This document shows, one piece after another, positions 6,269 to 10,937 of a DNA stretch of 10,937 nucleotides (the first letter of the stretch is position 1; every line of letters begins with the position of its first letter). The notes under the pieces are model-generated. The model had not been told where the DNA came from and made no database searches. It was given only the letters and a program-made list of their open reading frames with translations. Where the stretch lies: assembly GCA_028679035.1 (NCBI GenBank), contig JAJRCL010000010.1:1-10937 (forward strand). The letters are read 5' to 3'. The DNA is from Methanomicrobiales archaeon (GTDB lineage Archaea; Halobacteriota; Methanomicrobia; Methanomicrobiales; JACTUA01). The position numbers were made by a program, and so were the translations under genes.

Positions 6269-6445
6269 ATGGTATCCGTCCCTGTTCGTTAAACTGTTAT
6301 TATATAGTTATTATATTTAAATATTGCTATTTTAATCTATATCAAATTATTTATAATTATTAAAATTAACACAAAATAAATCTCTGAATTCTATATAGAC
6401 TGTGTATTGAGTTTATTTTATAGAAATACTCGGTTTGCACATCCA
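6269..6445. promoter_or_regulatory. Very AT-rich gap holding the kinase promoter and the end of the DUF151 message
   Basis: Most of this 177-base gap, especially about 6287-6422, is A and T, in strong contrast to the GC-rich coding DNA. No open frame of note crosses it. At the kinase end it holds the tandem repeat and TATA-like boxes at 6296-6316. At the other end the minus strand reads T-rich runs (for example TTTATTTT near 6374-6381 and TTAATTTT near 6362-6369) suited to ending the DUF151 transcript. Confidence 0.6.
6296..6316 (-). repeat. Exact 10-base tandem repeat at the kinase promoter
   Basis: GTTATTATAT occurs at 6296-6305 and again at 6307-6316, with a period of 11 bases, about one helical turn. 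On the minus strand each copy reads ATATAATAAC and so resembles a TATA box. The copy nearer the gene is centred about 33 bases before the kinase ATG at 6268. It could be two alternative TATA boxes or a pair of sites for a regulator on one face of the helix. Confidence 0.55.
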
Positions 6446-6889
6446 TCACATCAAAGGTATATCGACCATTTTCGGCAGGTCTTCCCGCTGGAGGGCGGCG
6501 GCTGTTACCACTGCCCGATCAACGAGAATGGGGGCACCTGCCCGGAGAACGATGGCGATACCGTCGCTGGGACGACAGTCGATTTCCTTCCGTGTCTCAC
6601 CGATGACAAGGATCAGCTTTCCATAGAATACAGAGTCCTCCAGAGAATCGATGTGCAGGGCTTCTACAGAGATCCCGAATTTTTTCATGACTTCCATAAA
6701 GAGGTCGTGGGTGAACGGGCGGGGCATGATCCCTTTGTCGATGCCATGACCGATCGATATCGCCTCCCAGAGCCCTATATAAATCGGTATACTGGACCCA
6801 TTCCCGACATCAAGGAGAACGGTAGGGGCGCTGCTGTTCCCGTTTACGGAGAGAAAAACACCGTGTACCGTGCAGGGGATGAGATCCAT
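6446..6889 (-). CDS. DUF151 / bifunctional nuclease family protein
   Basis: The 147-residue protein is a full-length DUF151 domain, the family named after plant and bacterial bifunctional nucleases with reported DNase and RNase activity. Visible motifs are PTVLLDVGNGSSIPIYIGLW (22-41) continuing to EAISIGHG, the RPFTHDL block (57-63) followed by a helix that would form the dimer core, FYGKLILV (88-95) and the highly conserved CRPSDGIAIVLRAGAPILV (104-122, with R106, S108 and D109). There is no signal peptide or membrane segment, so it is cytoplasmic. The archaeal members have no confirmed role. The start at 6889 is fixed by an in-frame TAA two codons upstream and a TATA-like box at 6917-6922. 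It is followed by the histidine kinase after a 177-base AT-rich gap, so the two are probably separate units. Confidence 0.9.
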   Translation of the reverse strand: MDLIPCTVHGVFLSVNGNSSAPTVLLDVGNGSSIPIYIGLWEAISIGHGIDKGIMPRPFTHDLFMEVMKKFGISVEALHIDSLEDSVFYGKLILVIGETRKEIDCRPSDGIAIVLRAGAPILVDRAVVTAAALQREDLPKMVDIPLM

Positions 6890-6916
6890 AGATTATGAGA
6901 CATATCCCTCTTGAAG

Positions 6917-6922
6917 AATAAA
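6917..6922 (-). promoter_or_regulatory. TATA-like box for the DUF151 gene
   Basis: The minus strand reads TTTATT, centred about 31 bases before the ATG at 6889, with no Shine-Dalgarno sequence between. A leaderless transcript is likely. Confidence 0.4.
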
Positions 6923-7033
6923 GATTCGCACGAGTTGGAGGAATTGCCTGCCTTTTTGGACATTCTTTTCCATGTGCGCATCTCTGACGGGGATACCACC
7001 GGAATGTTACCTGTAGGGAACAAGGGAAAAAGG

Positions 7034-7052
7034 TTTCGGAAAAATTCCGAAA
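7034..7052. repeat. Perfect inverted repeat, possible terminator or operator
   Basis: TTTCGGAA (7034-7041) and TTCCGAAA (7045-7052) are exact reverse complements around AAA. On the minus strand the stem is followed after two bases by CCTTTTTCCC-like sequence (five Ts near 7027-7031), so it could end the flippase transcript about 160 bases past its stop. It could equally be an operator, since it lies about 145 bases upstream of the DUF151 start. The arms resemble those of the repeat at 747-764. Confidence 0.5.
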
Positions 7053-7209
7053 TTAATCCATATGTGCTTTTTCGAAATACCTCTGTCTCTACCTTTTTTT
7101 ACGTACATCAATACAACCCGGTGGGAGGAAAAATCTGGGAGAACTCCCGCACTGATCCGCAGGGAAAGATGGCTGGAGCAGACCAGGAGCGCGGAATGGG
7201 GACCGGTTT

Positions 7210-8223
7210 TCAGTCCTCATTGATCTCCCGCCGCAGGATTGGAATACTTGCGAGCAGGCCGAGCGCAATATTGAAGTAGTAGAAAAGTGCCCGCCACAGG
7301 ACGACGAAAACACCGGCAATGGAGGATTTGACCAGGAGCGCATACAAGGAATACGCACTGACTTCAGCCACACCGGATCCACCGGGTGTTGTGGGGACCA
7401 TCATGATGATCGCTATGACGATCTGCAGGAGAAACGATTCAGCAAAATACGGTTTTTCTCCGAGGCCCAGAAGAAGAAATGACGGGACAAGGAATTCCAG
7501 GCTCCAGAATGCCGCAGTACAGACACTGCCCCATACAAGGCCCGCCCTTCCTTTCGTGGCAAACAGGGCAAGGCTGGCGTGGAAATTGTCCACTTCCCGG
7601 TCGATTCGCTCACAGGTATCCTGGACCCGGGTCGCATCCCATTTTTTCGCGACGCAGCCCACGCCTTTTTTCAGGAGTCGTTTGAGGAGATCGGGGCGGT
7701 GGGCAGAATAGATGAAGAGGATGACGACCCCCAGCATCGTTCCCCATGCAAGATAGATACCCATGCGTACGACGCTGGACAGGTTCATTGCCCCTAAAAA
7801 CGAGACCGCGATGATCCCTGCGATGATAAGAATAATCGCGTCCAGGAGCCGTTCGGTGATGACAAGGGCGGTCGCATCTCCCAGTTTCACCTTGGCGGCG
7901 TACAGTTCGTGGATACGTACCGGTTCCCCTCCCGCCTGTGCCGGTGTGATTGCTCCGGCAAAGAGGTTCGCATTAACGGTGTTCAGACAGTAGAGAAACG
8001 GCACCTGATACCCGAGTGACTCCGCCATTTTCTGGATTTTGAAAGCCCAGACACCGAGGGCGAGAACCCGCAGGCCAAATGCGAGAAGGAGAAACGTTGG
8101 ATCCATCCGAAAAAGATGCCCGATAGTGGATTCGTCAACGGTTGTTGCAAGGACAATCACGAGGACGATGATACTGAAAAATATGGAGATCCATAACCAT
8201 TTTGAACGTAATTTCTTCCTCAT
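7210..8223 (-). CDS. Flippase-like UPF0104 integral membrane protein
   Basis: The 337-residue protein belongs to the UPF0104 / lysylphosphatidylglycerol synthase membrane-domain family (AglD/AglR-like flippase group). It has about seven to nine hydrophobic segments (about 9-29, 41-62, 118-142, 152-172, 225-255, 262-278, 290-312 and 313-330), with a soluble basic loop at about 175-222. Family motifs are NANLFAGAITPAQAGGEPVR (84-103), ERLLDAIIL (124-132), PTTPGGSGVAE (277-287) and LWRALFYYFNIALG (309-322). It lacks the C-terminal synthetase domain of MprF, so lipid or polyprenol-linked substrate movement is more likely than lysine transfer, but the substrate is unknown. The start at 8223 is followed by a basic n-terminus; a GTTGATC close to the ATG is a weak archaeal ribosome-binding site. 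It follows the DUF357 gene after 95 bases and may have its own promoter. Confidence 0.9.
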   Translation of the reverse strand: MRKKLRSKWLWISIFFSIIVLVIVLATTVDESTIGHLFRMDPTFLLLAFGLRVLALGVWAFKIQKMAESLGYQVPFLYCLNTVNANLFAGAITPAQAGGEPVRIHELYAAKVKLGDATALVITERLLDAIILIIAGIIAVSFLGAMNLSSVVRMGIYLAWGTMLGVVILFIYSAHRPDLLKRLLKKGVGCVAKKWDATRVQDTCERIDREVDNFHASLALFATKGRAGLVWGSVCTAAFWSLEFLVPSFLLLGLGEKPYFAESFLLQIVIAIIMMVPTTPGGSGVAEVSAYSLYALLVKSSIAGVFVVLWRALFYYFNIALGLLASIPILRREINED

Positions 8224-8301
8224 CGATCAACGTCCTAAAACAAATCCCTATCGGGGCATAACGACCGTAAGGATGTCAGCCACTAAAATTTCCCGCTTCG
8301 A

Positions 8302-8309
8302 GTATAAAC
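8302..8309 (-). promoter_or_regulatory. Possible TATA box for the flippase gene
   Basis: The minus strand reads GTTTATAC just past the DUF357 stop. Transcription would start near 8280 and give a leader of about 55 bases. The flippase could also be read from the upstream dphB promoter, so this is a candidate internal promoter. Confidence 0.3.
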
Positions 8310-8318
8310 CCTTGGTGA

Positions 8319-8882
8319 TCATACCGTGAAAATCTCGCGATGCGCGCGGATCCGGAAAAGACCTGCCCGCACACCCGCATCAACCCAGCCAAAGCCGTAC
8401 GAATACTGCAGGAGGGCAGGGAGATTACAACCCTTCTCTTCCAGCATTCTGCCACGGGAGAGTGTATCGCCTGCAACGGCAAGAAACGCGTCTGCTGCCC
8501 GGGCATAGATAGTGTCCCTGTCCGGGGCGATCTCGAGAGCGTTCAGCGCACAGTCGAGTAGGGTACGATAGCGTGCGGTCTTTTCCGCAAGCGGATCCTG
8601 CCAGGCGCCATCTTCTTCTTCGATCTGCGGAAGCACAAAAGGGGGAAATCCGATAACCCCCAGCATTTTTCCGGCGTCCAGCCATCCGAGCCCATAGGAA
8701 AATGCTGCAGCCGCATTGACGAGGTCACCAGCCGTGAGGAACGTGGAACCGTCTTCTGCATACGCCCGGGCCATCGCAAGAATTTCTTCACCGACCTGGG
8801 ACGTAAACGATCCGGAAGCTGTCAGGACACGGGCCGTCGCGGCGGTACGGGAATAGGCTCCACCGAAATCTGCGATTTTCAT
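8319..8882 (-). CDS. DUF357 protein with two copies of the domain motif
   Basis: The 187-residue, soluble, mostly helical protein carries the DUF357 signature: ARAYAEDGSTFLTAGDLVNA (39-58) leading into AFSYGLGWLDAGKMLGVI (60-77). A second copy of the motif, LQYSYGFGWVDAGVRAGLF (158-176), is preceded by RMLEEKGCNLPA (145-156), which parallels FLTAGDLVNA. The two YGxGWxDAG cores are 99 residues apart, so the protein looks like an internal duplication of a domain usually described as about 80-100 residues. Two-helix repeats of this type resemble TPR-like scaffolds, suggesting protein binding, but no function is known. The ATG at 8882 overlaps the dphB stop as ATGA, fixing the start and implying coupled translation. 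Few lysines and many alanines match the neighbours, so there is no sign of transfer. Confidence 0.85.
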   Translation of the reverse strand: MKIADFGGAYSRTAATARVLTASGSFTSQVGEEILAMARAYAEDGSTFLTAGDLVNAAAAFSYGLGWLDAGKMLGVIGFPPFVLPQIEEEDGAWQDPLAEKTARYRTLLDCALNALEIAPDRDTIYARAADAFLAVAGDTLSRGRMLEEKGCNLPALLQYSYGFGWVDAGVRAGLFRIRAHREIFTV

Positions 8883-9631
8883 AGGGCGGCAAACGCCTCC
8901 AGATATTCCCGTTCTACCGGATGGAGATCGGCCGGCACCACCAGGATATGCAGAGGGGGGCCGAAGTCAGCATCTTTGAGGACAGTGCCGGATCCCGCAC
9001 GTACCCGCTGGTCCTGCGCTCCTGCCCGGGCAACACCGACATAGAGGGCGGGAGGTTCCCGGCAGAGCAGGTTCGCCATGTTCTCGATAAGGGCGATGCC
9101 CTCCGGAACGGTCATGAAACGGTTCTCCTGGATATCAAGGTACACGAGCGTATGCAGTCCCTGTTCCAGGTTTCGCAGGATCGTCTCGAAGGGAGAAGTG
9201 GGGATCCACGTACCGGCCGGGTACGGGAGGGAACAGGATTTGCCAAAGCGATAGTTCTGCAGCCCGGTAATTCCGCATACCGCTGATGCGATGGATGGTC
9301 CATGAATAATACGGGTCGCAATTCCCTGTGTGTGCGCCCGGAGCCGCAGGTCGGCGTGGGTTGTTGAAACCATGGGATCTCCACCCGTCAGGAGCACTAC
9401 ATCCCGATCCCGTGCCGGTACAAGGATAACATCTGCATCCTGCTCAACCTCCCGCCTTCCCAGTACCATCACGGATTTTCCGAACATCCCTTCCATCTCC
9501 GGAATAGTCATGCCCATCAGGCGAGACGTATATTGTTCGAAAAAGAGGAGATCCGCATTTCGGGCGCATGCCAGGCCGGCGAGCGTGATATCCCCCTTCC
9601 CGTACAGGCCCAACCCTACAAACGTTAACAT
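8879..9631 (-). CDS. dphB: Diphthine synthase (archaeal)
   Basis: DphB methylates the modified histidine of translation factor aEF-2 with SAM during diphthamide synthesis, in the cytoplasm. The 250-residue protein is a full-length tetrapyrrole-methylase-type enzyme: MLTFVGLGLYGKGDITLAG (1-19), FFEQYTSRL (30-38), VVLLTGGDPMVSTTHADLRL (78-97) for SAM binding, IIHGPSIASAVCGITGLQNY (108-127), YRFGKSCSLPYP (127-138), LVYLDIQ (162-168) and ALYVGVARAG (195-204). An open frame continues 70 codons upstream into the feoB end, but that part has no family features. The start at 9631 matches the family N-terminus and has GGGAG (9642-9638) six bases before it. The stop overlaps the DUF357 start by four bases. 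feoB ends 67 bases upstream on the same strand. Confidence 0.95.
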   Translation of the reverse strand: MLTFVGLGLYGKGDITLAGLACARNADLLFFEQYTSRLMGMTIPEMEGMFGKSVMVLGRREVEQDADVILVPARDRDVVLLTGGDPMVSTTHADLRLRAHTQGIATRIIHGPSIASAVCGITGLQNYRFGKSCSLPYPAGTWIPTSPFETILRNLEQGLHTLVYLDIQENRFMTVPEGIALIENMANLLCREPPALYVGVARAGAQDQRVRAGSGTVLKDADFGPPLHILVVPADLHPVEREYLEAFAAL

Positions 9632-9637
9632 GTGCTG

Positions 9638-9642
9638 CTCCC
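9638..9642 (-). promoter_or_regulatory. Shine-Dalgarno sequence that sets the dphB start
   Basis: The minus strand reads GGGAG, six bases before the ATG at 9631. It favours this start over the 70-codon longer frame. A TATA-like TTTTACATAG (minus strand, 9676-9667) upstream could give dphB its own short-leader transcript. Confidence 0.55.
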
Positions 9643-9698
9643 GCGTATTCAGATGGAGAGACTCCCCTATGTAAAAGCTGTGTGTTGCCAGGCCAGGT

Positions 9699-10937
9699 TC
9701 AGGGGAATACCAGGGGGAACAGGATGCGTGCGACGGCCCCGATGACGATACCGGCAATGATCGTATACACCGATACCGCGGCGGCAATCTTCCACCCGAG
9801 TTCGCGGCGCATGATCGCGATCGTGGAAATACAGGGAACAAAGAGAGTGCTCACCAGCGCAAAGGTATAGAGCTGGGTGTTGGTGAGAACAGTATTGAGC
9901 GTCGCGGTTCCGGCGAGTACTGCGAGCGTCTGGAATGCCAATTCCTTACGCAGTATCCCGAACAACAGTGCCGTGGATGCATAGGAAGGAAGCCCGAGTA
10001 TTCCCATCGAGAGGGGAGCGAGAGCTTCCTGGAAGAGTGCGAGTACCCCGGCATAGGCAAGGAGTCCCAGGACCAGGCTTCCGGCGAGCAGCAACGGCAT
10101 GGCGATGAACAGAAATTCACGGACCCGCATCCAGGACTTCTGCAGGACCTGCTCAGCACGCGGCATTCGCAGCGTAGTGAGCTCCATCATCATCCCGAAC
10201 TGCTCCCCGGGGAGCGTCCGGGAGAGTACGACGCCGGTAGCGAGAGTGACAAGAATCACGATAAGGTAGATGCTGAGCGCCTGCGGGATCCCGATGAATA
10301 CCGCAACGATGCCGGAGATGATGACCGTGCGTGCCGAACACGGGATAAGCGTTGTAAGGAATGAGGCGATGATCCGTTCCCGCCTCGTCCGCAGGGTGCG
10401 GGTGGCAAGAATCGCCGGAACATTGCAGCCGAAGGAAAGTACCAGGGGAATAATCGCTCCCCCGTGCATCCCGACGCGGTGCATTGCCCGATCCGCAAGA
10501 AATGCTGCCCGGGTCATGTATCCGGAATCCTCAAGAAGTGCCATGAGTACTGAAAAGATGAAAACGAACGGGAAGGCAATCCCGAGCCCTGCCTGAACCG
10601 CAACAAGAAGTGAGGTAAGGACGACCCGGATGAGCGGGTGCAGCGGCAGGGCACCAGCCGGGATCAGCAGGTACGTGTCGCAAAGGCTGACGATAATTCC
10701 TTCGAAGAAACCGCCGGCAACGAATACGGTCAGCAGCATCAGGAGCATGACTGTCACAAGGATAGGGACGCCGGGAATAACGCGGGTAAGGATCCGGTCA
10801 AGGTCCCACGTCACCACAGAGGCGCGTGCGGAGGTGGTCAGCTCGGTGAGGTGAAGCGCAAAATTATGCCGGTTCGCGGCGATGATTTGCAGGACCGTCA
10901 TCTGATGGGTCCGTTCAATCTCTTCCGTGATGTCTGC
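9699..10937 (-). CDS. feoB: Ferrous iron transport protein B, C-terminal part
   Basis: FeoB imports Fe(II) through the cytoplasmic membrane, driven or gated by its GTPase domain. Only the last 412 residues are inside the window; the frame is open through the right edge, so the GTPase and most of the helical domain lie outside. What is seen: the end of the helical domain (ADITEEIERTHQ onward), the link DLDRILTRVIPGVPI, the first Gate motif around FPFVFIFSVLMALLEDSGYM and AAFLADRAMHRVGMHG, the core FGCNVPAILATRTLRTRRER, the IPCSAR motif, the second Gate around LLFGILRKELAF, and the end segment FVPCISTIAIMRRELGWK. About ten membrane segments are visible. The methionine at 10901 is internal, not the start. 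Any feoA or iron regulator would be beyond the right edge. dphB follows after 67 bases with no strong terminator between. Confidence 0.93.
   Translation of the reverse strand, partial: ADITEEIERTHQMTVLQIIAANRHNFALHLTELTTSARASVVTWDLDRILTRVIPGVPILVTVMLLMLLTVFVAGGFFEGIIVSLCDTYLLIPAGALPLHPLIRVVLTSLLVAVQAGLGIAFPFVFIFSVLMALLEDSGYMTRAAFLADRAMHRVGMHGGAIIPLVLSFGCNVPAILATRTLRTRRERIIASFLTTLIPCSARTVIISGIVAVFIGIPQALSIYLIVILVTLATGVVLSRTLPGEQFGMMMELTTLRMPRAEQVLQKSWMRVREFLFIAMPLLLAGSLVLGLLAYAGVLALFQEALAPLSMGILGLPSYASTALLFGILRKELAFQTLAVLAGTATLNTVLTNTQLYTFALVSTLFVPCISTIAIMRRELGWKIAAAVSVYTIIAGIVIGAVARILFPLVFP

Larger units (their letters stand above)
6890..7209. other. 320-base gap between the flippase and DUF151 genes
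   Basis: No convincing gene is seen. The gap holds a TATA-like box near its left end for the DUF151 gene, a perfect inverted repeat (7034-7052) followed on the minus strand by a T-run that could end the flippase transcript, and several other T-tracts. A plus-strand frame from a TTG at 6911 runs through the gap into the flippase gene but lacks family features. A 33-codon basic minus-strand frame (7108-7007) is also unconvincing. Confidence 0.6.

Noticed and set aside
7007..7108. A 33-codon basic minus-strand frame in the flippase-DUF151 gap
   Set aside because: It runs through the perfect inverted repeat, has no clear ribosome-binding site and shows no recognisable pattern.
6911..7279. A 122-codon plus-strand frame from a TTG start, running into the flippase gene end
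   Set aside because: It has no ATG near its start, no family feature, and overlaps the conserved end of the flippase gene in antisense.
9632..9841. A 70-codon upstream extension of dphB
   Set aside because: It overlaps the end of feoB, is rich in Ser/Pro/Arg as antisense-like GC-rich frames are, and the family N-terminus plus Shine-Dalgarno sequence place the start at 9631.
10899..10901. ATG at 10901 as the start of a short FeoB
   Set aside because: The same frame is open through the right edge and the residues before this methionine fit the FeoB helical domain, so the gene is cut by the window, not truncated.
1..10937. CRISPR arrays, insertion sequences, tRNA or rRNA genes
   Set aside because: I saw no regularly spaced repeats, no transposase motifs with terminal repeats, and no tRNA-like or rRNA sequence.

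Overview
The window looks like a chromosomal segment of a methanogenic euryarchaeon, most likely of the Methanomicrobiales type (an inference from gene content; I ran no search). Evidence for this is a diphthamide synthase (DphB), an archaeal two-KH NusA-like factor, a DUF357 protein, a stand-alone HisE, an adenosine-specific kinase and a soluble multi-PAS histidine kinase. Many genes also have a TATA-like box about 25-35 bases before the ATG and no Shine-Dalgarno sequence, which fits archaeal leaderless transcripts. Coding DNA is GC-rich and the promoter stretches are sharply AT-rich.

Left part (1-1442), all minus strand: the first 12 codons of a gene leaving the window; a class I SAM methyltransferase (113-703); a DUF355 adenosine-specific kinase (780-1277); and a possible small cysteine-rich ORF overlapping the kinase start (1231-1365). 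The 1278-1442 gap is a divergent promoter region shared with the next gene.

Plus-strand block (1443-3853): a secreted SIMPL/DUF541 protein, a second class I methyltransferase, then a NusA-like KH protein whose end overlaps hisE by 11 bases. A short stem with T-runs on both sides closes this block against the convergent kinase gene.

Minus-strand block (3866-10937), in transcription order from the right edge: the C-terminal two thirds of FeoB (ferrous iron permease), dphB, a duplicated DUF357 protein, a flippase-like UPF0104 membrane protein, a DUF151 bifunctional-nuclease-like protein, and an 800-residue PAS-PAS-PAS-GAF histidine kinase. dphB and the DUF357 gene overlap by ATGA and are probably translationally coupled. 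The kinase follows a very AT-rich promoter gap that carries an exact 10-base tandem repeat.

There is no CRISPR array, IS element, tRNA, rRNA or obvious foreign island. Most genes are recognisable housekeeping or regulatory families. The points most worth checking are the small cysteine-rich ORF, the nusA-like/hisE pairing, the duplicated DUF357 in the dphB cluster, and the repeat-bearing kinase promoter.
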